Positions 39,091-47,905 of a stretch of 64,000 nucleotides of DNA are shown here, one piece after another. This DNA comes from Carpediemonas membranifera (Eukaryota > Fornicata), in the NCBI GenBank assembly GCA_019828565.1, contig JAHDYR010000024.1:427664-491663 (forward strand). Direction: 5' to 3'. The translations under genes and the position numbers were made by a program. The notes beneath the pieces are model-generated. The model was not told the DNA's origin, searched no databases, and saw nothing but the letters and a program-made list of their open reading frames with translations. How positions within the stretch are numbered: the first letter of the stretch is position 1; the number at the start of each line of letters is the position of its first letter.

Positions 39091-39945
39091 ATGGGGGCTG
39101 GCAGCAGCAAGAAGAAGAAAGTAACAAGCAGATGCGTTTACTATGATGGCAGTGACGCTTTCCTGGCCGCATTAGAGCCGGTACTCCTGCGGGAACCAGG
39201 CCGCCACTCATTCATGTTCGGAATCGTCCACAACTGCGAAGAGTTCCATGGATTTGGCGTCTACAGGGGAGATGAACTTGTCCTAGTTGCCATTCAGACG
39301 CCGCCGAGGCCCCTTGTTGCAGGTACCGTTGGCTCCCACGAGGTCTCCAAGGACGAGGTTGCCCTCCTGATCGACGAGGTCGCCGCGAACGATCTCGTGC
39401 TCCCTGGCATCAATGCAGACGTCGCCGTTGCTGAGATGATCGCGGCCGAACACGCCTACCGCTCGGGCCAGCTCTACGAGGAGGACATCCACCTGAACCT
39501 GTACGCCCTGGACAGCAGCCCAGAGAGCACCGGGGGCGAGCTCAGAGCGCCCACGGAGGCTGAGCTGCCCCTGGTGAACCGGTGGGTGTCAGAGTTCTAC
39601 GCCGAGGTCATCCACGAGCCCGACCGGGCCTGCCCAGCCATGGGGGTGGGTGAGATGCCCTCACTGGCGCTATGGGTGGTGGACGGTGCCCCTGTGAGCA
39701 TGCTCCAGTTCGTCCTCCCCACCCCGGCCAGCACGATGGTCACCCATGTCTACACGCCACCAGACAACAGGGGAAAGGGGTACGCCACTGGCATGGTCGC
39801 CGCGGCCGCTGCTAAGGCGGTGCAGGATAAGGGGCTGATATGCCTGCACGCCCACGCCGCCAACCCGGCGTCCAACCAGGTTTACCGGACGGTCGGGTTC
39901 GATCAGCTCCTGGTGAGGGCACTGTACTACTTTAAACTCCCTTAA
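39091..39945 (+). CDS. GNAT-family N-acetyltransferase with N-myristoylation signal
   Basis: 284 aa. MGAGSSKKKK at the start is a textbook N-myristoylation plus polybasic signal, predicting membrane attachment. The C-terminal half is a GNAT fold: HVYTPPDNRGKGYATGMVAAAAAKAVQ (motif A with R-G-K-G-Y-A for acetyl-CoA) and ANPASNQVYRTVGFDQL (motif B). The overall layout resembles the FR47-like subfamily. Substrate unknown. The stop is within 10 nt of the convergent Mak5-like gene's stop. Confidence 0.8.
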   Translation: MGAGSSKKKKVTSRCVYYDGSDAFLAALEPVLLREPGRHSFMFGIVHNCEEFHGFGVYRGDELVLVAIQTPPRPLVAGTVGSHEVSKDEVALLIDEVAANDLVLPGINADVAVAEMIAAEHAYRSGQLYEEDIHLNLYALDSSPESTGGELRAPTEAELPLVNRWVSEFYAEVIHEPDRACPAMGVGEMPSLALWVVDGAPVSMLQFVLPTPASTMVTHVYTPPDNRGKGYATGMVAAAAAKAVQDKGLICLHAHAANPASNQVYRTVGFDQLLVRALYYFKLP

Positions 39946-39954
39946 ACTATCCGA

Positions 39955-41961
39955 TTATTTAGTGGGCGCCGTCGTCATCTGCTTGAGGGCCCGGCGGGCT
40001 GCAGGGTTGCTCGTCAGCGTCTTGGCGTTCACAGGCCGCAGCTTCGTCTTGGACAACACCCGCCGCAGCTCGATGACGGCCGCGCGGTTCGTACTATCGA
40101 GCCTGGCTTCCCGGACGGCGGTAGCCTCATCGATATCAGCCTCGTCGACGTCCAGGGCCGCCTTGGCTTTCCGTTCGAACCGGCGGCCGCGTCCGTCAGC
40201 GGACTTGGCGAGCAGCCGCTTGGCCAGCTCCGACGCCATGTCCCCGAGCTGTCGTACTGACGGCATGAGCATGGAGTCGACGTCGAGCTCCTTGACCGCC
40301 TTGGCCCTGAGCCCGCTGACGATGGTGCCGAACTCCGTCCTGTCATTGCCGTTGATGTTCACCAGCGCCACAACAAGGCCCTTGGCGTGAGCTCTACCGG
40401 CCCTGCCCGACCGATGGGCGAACGTCTCGGCGCTGTCAGGAAGATGGTAGTGGATGACAGTGTCAATGCCAGGGTCGTCGATGCCGCGGGCAGCCACGTC
40501 CACCGCGACGAGAACAGACCCGCCCGGGGCCGCCTTGAACTTCTCCAGGGCGCCGTACCTGGCTTTCTGAGCCATGTCGCCGTAGAGCTGGTACACGGGG
40601 ATCGAGAGCTCCTTCAGGGCCGTGGCAAGGTGGTTGCATGTGGCAAGCGAGTTGACGAAGACGACGATGCGCCCGTCGGGGGTGCAGTACTCGCCGCCCG
40701 CCAGCCCGAGGTTGTCGCAGACCCGGTGCCTGTATACGATGTAGAGCAGGTAGCCGAGCTTATCAGCGTCACTGGCACACTTAATCTTGGTCAGATGGAG
40801 TCCGGGAGCCAGCTGGGCGGCGTCGCTCGTCCTCGCATCTCCAGTGAGGTCCACCATCGTAACCGTTCGAACGGGAAGCCGGGCCCTGAGCGTCGATACG
40901 GCGTCCTTGGCCTTCTTATTGCGGCGACCGGTCGCGCCCATCGTCATCGTGGCGGAGAAGGCGGAAACTTGCCGGTGACCGGGGCATGCCTGGACTCTCT
41001 CAACCAGACGGCCCACGTCGGTCTCTGGAAAGGCCGAGGCAGACCCGGATAGAAGCTTGTCGGCCTCGTCGAACACCACGAACCTTGCGGCGGGCAGCAT
41101 GGCCAGGGCCGTGACGTCTGACCTAGTCTCGATGAGGTCGGCTAGGCGGCCGGGCGTGGCGATGATGATGTGGGGTGGGTACTTGGTAAGGGCGCGGAGC
41201 TGCTTGACGTCGGCCTCACCACCCACGATGCGGCATGATGTGGCGAAGTAGCGTCCGACGGAGGGTGTGGTGCTGTGGACGGCGGTCACGACAGAGCTGA
41301 TGACGGACTCAATCTGGGCCGCCAGCTCGCGGCTGGGTGCGAATACAGTGGCTATGGGGCCCTTGTCGGCGGACAGACCCTGCTTGAGGATGGCGTCGAG
41401 CACGGGCAAGACGAAGGCGAGGGTCTTTCCTGACCCCGTGGAGGCCGCCCCGAAGACATGCTTCCCCGCGAGTGTGTGTGGAATCGCCTGCCGCTGGACC
41501 TCGAGCGGCTTCTCGAACCCCATGGCCACGAGGCCCGCGGCGAGGGCGGGGTGCAGACCCAGTGCCCGCCACGCCTCGTCCGACTGGCCGTGGGAGTCAG
41601 CGACTGGGGATGGCTCCAGCTGTACAGCCTGCTTGCCCTTCTTGGCCTTCTTTGGGCGCTGCTCGTCGTCTGAAGCCTCGAACTCGTCTCCGTCCATGAA
41701 GGTGTACTGGTCCAGGTCTGCGGGGACGTCCGCAGCGCCGTCAGCGGGGTTAAGCACCTCGAAAGACATCAGGCCCTCCTCATTGCAGCTCATGAAGTCC
41801 TCCGCGGTGGCGAACACCTCGGCTGGACGCCACGAGGCCTCGTTGAACTCAACGAACTGTGTACCGGCCTTGGGAGCAGGTTTCTTCTTACCGGTCTTCT
41901 CGCGCTTCTCGATAGGCTTGGAAAGACGCTTCTGCGCCTTGACCTTCTGCCGTTGTCCCAT
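39955..41961 (-). CDS. DEAD-box RNA helicase, Mak5/DDX24-like
   Basis: 668 aa. All helicase motifs are present: Q motif (GFEKPLEVQRQAI), I ASTGSGKT, Ia PSRELA, Ib TPGRL, II DEAD (FDEADKLL), III SAT, V VDVAARGID and VI HRSGRAGR. A pre-core segment (VEFNEASWRPAEV..) resembles the Mak5/DDX24 N-terminus, and a long segment between II and III fits that subfamily's insertion, suggesting nucleolar 60S ribosome biogenesis. Lys-rich N-terminus. Subfamily assignment is moderately sure. Confidence 0.85.
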   Translation of the reverse strand: MGQRQKVKAQKRLSKPIEKREKTGKKKPAPKAGTQFVEFNEASWRPAEVFATAEDFMSCNEEGLMSFEVLNPADGAADVPADLDQYTFMDGDEFEASDDEQRPKKAKKGKQAVQLEPSPVADSHGQSDEAWRALGLHPALAAGLVAMGFEKPLEVQRQAIPHTLAGKHVFGAASTGSGKTLAFVLPVLDAILKQGLSADKGPIATVFAPSRELAAQIESVISSVVTAVHSTTPSVGRYFATSCRIVGGEADVKQLRALTKYPPHIIIATPGRLADLIETRSDVTALAMLPAARFVVFDEADKLLSGSASAFPETDVGRLVERVQACPGHRQVSAFSATMTMGATGRRNKKAKDAVSTLRARLPVRTVTMVDLTGDARTSDAAQLAPGLHLTKIKCASDADKLGYLLYIVYRHRVCDNLGLAGGEYCTPDGRIVVFVNSLATCNHLATALKELSIPVYQLYGDMAQKARYGALEKFKAAPGGSVLVAVDVAARGIDDPGIDTVIHYHLPDSAETFAHRSGRAGRAHAKGLVVALVNINGNDRTEFGTIVSGLRAKAVKELDVDSMLMPSVRQLGDMASELAKRLLAKSADGRGRRFERKAKAALDVDEADIDEATAVREARLDSTNRAAVIELRRVLSKTKLRPVNAKTLTSNPAARRALKQMTTAPTK

Positions 41962-42115
41962 TTCGGCGTTGCTCGCTGTTTGAATAAATCAACTCGACTC
42001 AGGCGCTAGCAGGGCGGCGGGGAGCATAGCTAGTCGGCGCGCACACCCACTCTCCCCATGTGTCCACAAGAATTTTGCTGTGCAAAAACAACCAGCAACC
42101 AACGAAATTTCGGAG

Positions 42116-43978
42116 ATGCAGCCTTCTGGCGGCCAAGAAACGGAAATGGTGATGCCACAGACTACACAAATGCAACCCAGTAGACGAGAGCAGCAGGCAG
42201 AGGACTGGACAGTGAGCTTGCCGCCGATCTTGCGAAAGCGGCTGGATATCCTTCAACGCAATGTAACTACACTCACTGAGAACTTCCTGCCGCTCGAGGA
42301 GCACATGTCTACCAAGGTGGCAAAGAGCGACATGCTCACGGCCCTCAGGTCCAAGGTGGAGCGGACGACGTTCGATGATAAGACAAAGGAGCTCCTCGAC
42401 GCCATCTCCAACCTCGACACGACGTTCTCCGACCAGCTGGGCAAGGTTTCCACTGGTCTGAACATGGTCAAGGAGCAGGCGTCGATGTTGGCGGCCCAGG
42501 CGACGTCGACGGCCAACATGTCGGACCTCTTCATGAAGCTGAAGCAGGACTCCGCACACCTCGAGCAGCGGGTGCAGCACATCCACGGCAAGGTCGAGGA
42601 GAACGACAGCAGGTATGATGCCCGGTTCAGCGCTGCTGAGGGCGAGACGGCCAAGTCCAAGGCCAGGCTTGACCACGTCGAGAACGTCGCCGGCCGGATC
42701 GACCTCAAGATCGACGGTGTCCAGAAGTCGCTGGTGACCCAGCTGACCGAGCAGCGTGAGAAGCTGGAGCCCGGGCTGACCCGACTCGGGACGGTGGAGG
42801 CCAAGGTGCGGGCCTTCACGGCGGACCTGGACAGCCTCATGGACAGCGCCGTGCAGAAGGCCAAGGTACACACGACACAGGCGCTTAACCAGGAAATCAA
42901 GGCGAGGAGCGAGGGCGACGCTGCCATTACCGCGCGGTTTAACGGCCTTGACGACCGGATGAAGCGCCTCGAGCAGATGATGTACGAGCTGGGCCGGACC
43001 GTGGACGCCAAGACCACAGAGCTGCAGCACTACATCACCGACACCGGGGCCGAGCTGCGGGCTCAGGTCGGCGCTGACGTCGATCGGGTGACCAAGCGCA
43101 TGGCCATTCTCGACCACGAGCTGAGCAACGGCCTCGAGGAGCTCCATACCGGCGCTGAGGAGCTCGAGGAGGTCAAACGGACCGTGACGGCCGACATGCA
43201 GCGTCTGCTGGCTGAGCTGGACGGGGTCAAGGCTGACTCGACCCAGCTCCGGGACGACATGACAACAGCGGTCAGGGCGGAGCGGCAGTTTGCGGAGGAG
43301 AAGGCGCTCATGCTGGATGGACGCATCAGCGAGGTCTCCGGCGCCCTCGAGCAGACGGCCGCAGACTGGCAGACGCAGTGGGAACAGCGCGCCATGGACG
43401 TCGATGACAGGCTCGATGGACTGAAGACGATGACGGCCACGATCGACGCCGACCTCACGGCGGAGAAGGAGGCCCGGGAGGAGGAGGTCGGGCAGGTTGT
43501 CCGCGCCATCTCCGACCTCGCCGACAGAATGACGACGGACCTGCAGGCTAAGGCCAATTGGTCTGACGTCCGCCGCAGTCTCTGGCTCAAGGCGGACAAG
43601 GCCGACGTGCCCATGGCTGTGACGACCCGCAGCCTGGGCGGGACCCACCAGAACAAGGCCCTCGCCGACCCGGTCAGACCCCCCTCCGAGCTCGACGGGA
43701 CGGACGTGCTGGACGTAGGATACGCTGACCCGCTCGGCCACTCCCTCACCGGGGCCGGGGACAGGGCCACGGTGCCAGGCCGCCCCCAGAACCTGACCCA
43801 GACTCTGTACACTCCCCAGCGGACCAGACCGGCCGGCGGGGCGCCGCGGAGGCCGGACCAGACACAGCCGCAGCAGAGGCCGCAGACCAGTGGGCAGCTT
43901 TTCCTCGGGGAGAGGAAGGGACGGATCGACGCGGCACAGCGGGCCTGGGGCAGCCGGGAGAGCTGGGAGTTTACATGA
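42116..43978 (+). CDS. large coiled-coil protein
   Basis: 620 aa from the first ATG (42116); the frame continues upstream without ATG. Nearly continuous coiled coil from about 40 to 500, with no recognised enzymatic domain. A Pro/Arg-rich, low-complexity C-terminus (about 540-620) follows. Its composition resembles the 1235-aa coiled coil at 59527, and both may be cytoskeletal or basal-body proteins, but this is a guess. Head-to-head with the Mak5-like gene. Confidence 0.65.
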   Translation: MQPSGGQETEMVMPQTTQMQPSRREQQAEDWTVSLPPILRKRLDILQRNVTTLTENFLPLEEHMSTKVAKSDMLTALRSKVERTTFDDKTKELLDAISNLDTTFSDQLGKVSTGLNMVKEQASMLAAQATSTANMSDLFMKLKQDSAHLEQRVQHIHGKVEENDSRYDARFSAAEGETAKSKARLDHVENVAGRIDLKIDGVQKSLVTQLTEQREKLEPGLTRLGTVEAKVRAFTADLDSLMDSAVQKAKVHTTQALNQEIKARSEGDAAITARFNGLDDRMKRLEQMMYELGRTVDAKTTELQHYITDTGAELRAQVGADVDRVTKRMAILDHELSNGLEELHTGAEELEEVKRTVTADMQRLLAELDGVKADSTQLRDDMTTAVRAERQFAEEKALMLDGRISEVSGALEQTAADWQTQWEQRAMDVDDRLDGLKTMTATIDADLTAEKEAREEEVGQVVRAISDLADRMTTDLQAKANWSDVRRSLWLKADKADVPMAVTTRSLGGTHQNKALADPVRPPSELDGTDVLDVGYADPLGHSLTGAGDRATVPGRPQNLTQTLYTPQRTRPAGGAPRRPDQTQPQQRPQTSGQLFLGERKGRIDAAQRAWGSRESWEFT

Positions 43979-44007
43979 TGCATGAGTGTACTATAAATGA
44001 CGTGGCG

Positions 44008-45027
44008 CTACTCTGTCTCCAGCGGTGGGAGCCCTCCCAGACGCTCCACGGAGTCCCGGATGACCGGTGCGACGTCCGGTGCGGCGTAGACCACCGTGAG
44101 CAGGGTCGTCTTATCCTCTATGGTGTGGTACACGGTGCACACGTCTCTCTCGTCCCACTGGTCGACCGAGGCCGGCTCCGTGTTCCAGGGCAGGCAGAGT
44201 GAGATCGCGGGGGCCTTGCTACGGTGGACGGGCCCGACTCGCGCCATGCCAGGCAGGTCCTCGATGTCTATGGCAGGCAGGTGGGAGTACGCCGGCCCGC
44301 CCCACGGCGGCGACAGGTGGATGTGGTCGGCGAACATGTCGGGCAGCTCCGCCAGCACTGTCGCCGCGTCCTCCACTGCCACGCGTACTTTGTCTAGCAC
44401 GCCGTACAGGGCTGCGTTCCTTCGTAGGCACTCGGCAGTGCATGGATCCCTTTCGACGGCAATGACCAGGCCGACCTCCTCGAGACGGGCGAAGCCAATC
44501 GTATTCCCGCCGCACCCGGCAAACGCGTCTACAACGACCAGCTTGTCCCCCAGAGGCTCCCGACCCTCGAGCAACATCTGTGCCACCTGGAGTGCAAGCG
44601 GCTCGGCCGTCACGCTGAACCAGCCATCGGGGGTCATGCACACGCCCTCATCCCAACGTGTGAAGTACTTCTCCCTTCGCTGGACGTACCGCTGCAGCCT
44701 CTTGCTCTTGGGAAGGCGGTGGTATGCCATTTGAAAGGGGTCATAGGGGCCTGGCGTCGCGAAGTATCGTGTAATCAGACCCGGGAGCGTCGGACACAGA
44801 GGGCCATACTCTTTGCCGACATCGTACGCCTCTAATATGTCCAGCGGCCGCTCCTCGTCGGCGTTGTCCTCATTGCTCTCTTCAGGCTCCGTGTCAGGCG
44901 GCGGAGGCGGTACGAGCAACGACTCCGCGGCCGGGATTCCTTCACATGACTCATCACTGTCCTCGAGCCTTGCCCGTTTCCTGAACTTGTCCATCTCCGC
45001 CATAAGACCATCCATCGTCCACGTCAT
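44008..45027 (-). CDS. trimethylguanosine synthase, TGS1-like
   Basis: Hypermethylates m7G caps of snRNAs/snoRNAs to m2,2,7G. 339 aa from ATG 45027. The pre-catalytic segment (KYFTRWDEGVCMTPDGWFSVT) and the SAM-dependent methyltransferase fold (VVVDAFAGCGGNTIGFA, VIAVERDPC) match the family, as does the catalytic HLSPPWGGPAYS, the TGS1 signature with its stacking Trp. The acidic N-terminus is poorly conserved. Its presence fits an organism with working spliceosomal snRNPs, in line with the introns seen here. Length is near that of other protist TGS1 proteins. Confidence 0.93.
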   Translation of the reverse strand: MTWTMDGLMAEMDKFRKRARLEDSDESCEGIPAAESLLVPPPPPDTEPEESNEDNADEERPLDILEAYDVGKEYGPLCPTLPGLITRYFATPGPYDPFQMAYHRLPKSKRLQRYVQRREKYFTRWDEGVCMTPDGWFSVTAEPLALQVAQMLLEGREPLGDKLVVVDAFAGCGGNTIGFARLEEVGLVIAVERDPCTAECLRRNAALYGVLDKVRVAVEDAATVLAELPDMFADHIHLSPPWGGPAYSHLPAIDIEDLPGMARVGPVHRSKAPAISLCLPWNTEPASVDQWDERDVCTVYHTIEDKTTLLTVVYAAPDVAPVIRDSVERLGGLPPLETE

Positions 45028-45334
45028 TATCACCGACTTGAGGCAGAGTCAAAACATGCGGCCGGGGCGAGAGACAGTCAGTGTGCCGAGTAGAGGTGAG
45101 CTCGGAGCTCTAGCCTCTGCCCCCATCGGACGGGGATGGGGCTGCCTTACCAGGCTGATCTGACCCTGCCGCAGGCTGGAATCGCACACCCGGGCTGGCT
45201 TGGACGCGCTGAAAGCGAACGGGCGTTGATTGCATGCTGAGCTGATGAATTTGATTCGGAATTTTCAGATCTCTTTTGGCAGAACATCGACGAATCTTGC
45301 CGAACGGCCACCAGCAAGGTTTCGACACTTTAGA

Positions 45335-47878
45335 ATGATACATAGTGAATATTACAATGCAACACAATCTAAATTGACCTCTAATAGCGGGCGACGGGAC
45401 CTAGGCCACTGGTATACGCAGGAATGCCACAAACTGGGCATCGCACCGGAGAACCAGCTTGCAGAGGCTCTCTCGAGGCAAACCGGGGACGGTAGGATAC
45501 AGTTGAATGCGGTATTTAGGCTCGGGAACTTCGGGAACGAGCACATCACCGCCGTCTACCACGCCTTCTTCAACGGCGAAGAGGGCTGGCGGCGGCTCCA
45601 CAAGCTCTCCGCAGACGGGAACGGCATCAGCAGCGCTGGGATGCGGCACATCAACGGACTCCTCGTCCTTAACCCGGGCCTGACGACGCTTGAGCTCTCC
45701 CACAACCCCATCGGCGACGAGGGCGTCCACACGCTGTGCCAAGCCCTCATCCCGCCCCGGAACCCCGCCTACCCCCGTGTCCAGCTCCAGCGGCTGAACC
45801 TGAGCGATTGCGGGATATCTGACTTCGGGGCCAGTCGAATTGCCGAGATGCTCAAGCGCAACACCGCGCTGCGGGTCGTTGAGCTGCAGACCACAGGCGT
45901 CAGTGCGGGACACCCCACGCTGCCCGACGACCTGGTCGACAACCCGGCCCTCGCTGACTTTGTGGCCGGGCTCGAGGCTGACCTCACGGCCGAGCGGCAG
46001 GTGAGCCTCTCCAGCCAGGCCAGCAGGCCGCGGTCAGGGGCCCTGTCACACGCGAACGACATTGGTCCAGTGGGGGCGACGGCGCTGGCCCAGGCGCTGA
46101 GTGTGAACCGGTCGATCCAATCACTGAACCTGCTGGGGAACGCCATCGGCCACGAGGGATTCAAGAACATCGTCACACACGCCACGGGCCACACGAGTCT
46201 GCGGAGTCTGGGCCTGTCTGTCTTCCACCGGCCGCACGGGTGGACCCACGGGGAGTTTTACGGGGCCAACAGCCCGCCCGGCTACCCGTACGCCAGACTC
46301 ATCGAGCTGCTCAGAATGACACCGGGGCTGCAGCGGCTGGACTTCGACTGGGTGCTGGTCGGCCCACTGAGACAGGTGGCCCGGCCAAGATGTCACGTGC
46401 TCGACCACACAGTCGACTTCACCTCGGGAGTGCCGTCATACCTGCCAAAAGACGCCCGGCTGGCCCTGGAGGAGGCGTCACCCCGCCCCATCCCCCTGTC
46501 GGTCCCGGACTCACCGGCCCGCGGTGTGCAGACGACGCCCCCGCCGAGACAGAGCGGGCTGAGTCCAGAGGGCGCGGCAGAGCTGGAGCCGCTGGTGGTC
46601 GCCGCACGGCAGCGGACAGCAGAGATGAACCAGGCGATCCAGCGGTCAGCGTCCCAGTCCACTGTACCCCCCGACACTGGGAGCGACGGGGCAGTGTCGC
46701 CGCCGTCCCCAGTCGCCGTGCACACCCCTGAGCTTACCTTACAGCACCTGCGCCACAGCCTGCTGTCCTCCATGTCGAAGCCAGACCTCAGAGTGCACGC
46801 CGATAGCCTAGAGCTGTCGTCCCCCGTCTTCCGGTTCTCAGAGACGGTTGGGCCCCCGACCAAGGGATACGCCCCGCCCCGTAACCAGACGCCCCCGGCT
46901 AAGCTCGGGCAGGGTACAGCATCTATCGCCACGGAGAGCAAGACCATGGTCGACGACATTGTGAAGCTCGAGAAGGCTCACAAGGCCGAGATCGACCTGC
47001 TCCAGAAGCAGCACGAGACGGAGCTCCGAAGAGCATCGTCAGGTCCAAGGGCAGAGCTGGCCCGTCTGGCAGAGACGGTGGCAGGCCTGCAGCAGACTGA
47101 GACCATGCTCCGTCAGAAAGTGCAGGATAAGGATGAGGAAATCGAGCAGCTTAAGGATATGCATCGGACGATGGCGGAGGACGTGGACAAGCGCATCAGC
47201 AAGGCCGTGGCGGATGCAGAGACGGCGATGGCGGCCAGGATGGCAGAGGCCGCGAAGGAGTTCAAGGAGGAGCTCGCCGCCGTCAGGGCCGACATGGCGA
47301 CGGTCTCGGAGAAGTACGCCGCCGCTGAGAGGATAGCAGCAGAGCTCCGGGCGGAGAACAGCAGGCTCAGCGCCGCCCTGCTCGAGCAGCAGCGGGTGGC
47401 AGATGACCGCAAGGCCCAGGAGGCTGAGGCCAAGGCCGCTGATGCTAGGAAGGCCAAGGAGGCCGCCGAGGCTGAGGCGCGACAGAAGGCGCTGGCTGCG
47501 GAGAAGGAGCGTTCCCGGTGGGCGGACCGAGAGGCGGCCATTCAACAGTCGGAGACGAGATACGCAGAGTCACGGTCGCAGCGGCAACGGACGCAGAAGA
47601 AGCAGCTGGAGCGGAAGCTATCGAGCGCCAAGAGCCTCATCCACCGGCTGTCGGACGCCGGGGACAGCGATGCGTCGACGACGAGCACGGCATCCATTCC
47701 CGTGACCCGGAAGTCAGCCAAGGAGAGGCTGGCCGAGATCCGGGCGAAAGCCAGGGCCCGCGGGGCAGCGAGGGAGCGGGCGCTGTCGAGGGAGAGCCTG
47801 TTGTCGCGGTCCCAGGTCGGTAGCGACAGTGAGGGGTTGCCTGGTTCACTCAGTGGTATAAGTGGTTTAAAGTACTAG
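45335..47878 (+). CDS. leucine-rich repeat plus coiled-coil protein, LRRC45-like
   Basis: 847 aa from ATG 45335 (the in-frame ATG at 45245 gives 877 aa, but the additional part is AT-rich and UTR-like). The N-terminal half carries ribonuclease-inhibitor-type LRRs: LTTLELSHNPIGDEGVHTL, LQRLNLSDCGISDFGASRI, NRSIQSLNLLGNAIGHEGF. A Pro/Ser-rich linker follows (about 360-510), then a long coiled coil from about 520 and a Ser/Arg-rich tail. LRR then coiled coil is the layout of the centrosomal linker protein LRRC45; identity is tentative. Confidence 0.7.
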   Translation: MIHSEYYNATQSKLTSNSGRRDLGHWYTQECHKLGIAPENQLAEALSRQTGDGRIQLNAVFRLGNFGNEHITAVYHAFFNGEEGWRRLHKLSADGNGISSAGMRHINGLLVLNPGLTTLELSHNPIGDEGVHTLCQALIPPRNPAYPRVQLQRLNLSDCGISDFGASRIAEMLKRNTALRVVELQTTGVSAGHPTLPDDLVDNPALADFVAGLEADLTAERQVSLSSQASRPRSGALSHANDIGPVGATALAQALSVNRSIQSLNLLGNAIGHEGFKNIVTHATGHTSLRSLGLSVFHRPHGWTHGEFYGANSPPGYPYARLIELLRMTPGLQRLDFDWVLVGPLRQVARPRCHVLDHTVDFTSGVPSYLPKDARLALEEASPRPIPLSVPDSPARGVQTTPPPRQSGLSPEGAAELEPLVVAARQRTAEMNQAIQRSASQSTVPPDTGSDGAVSPPSPVAVHTPELTLQHLRHSLLSSMSKPDLRVHADSLELSSPVFRFSETVGPPTKGYAPPRNQTPPAKLGQGTASIATESKTMVDDIVKLEKAHKAEIDLLQKQHETELRRASSGPRAELARLAETVAGLQQTETMLRQKVQDKDEEIEQLKDMHRTMAEDVDKRISKAVADAETAMAARMAEAAKEFKEELAAVRADMATVSEKYAAAERIAAELRAENSRLSAALLEQQRVADDRKAQEAEAKAADARKAKEAAEAEARQKALAAEKERSRWADREAAIQQSETRYAESRSQRQRTQKKQLERKLSSAKSLIHRLSDAGDSDASTTSTASIPVTRKSAKERLAEIRAKARARGAARERALSRESLLSRSQVGSDSEGLPGSLSGISGLKY

Positions 47879-47905
47879 TAGTATTAATAGTAACCTATGT
47901 TTATA

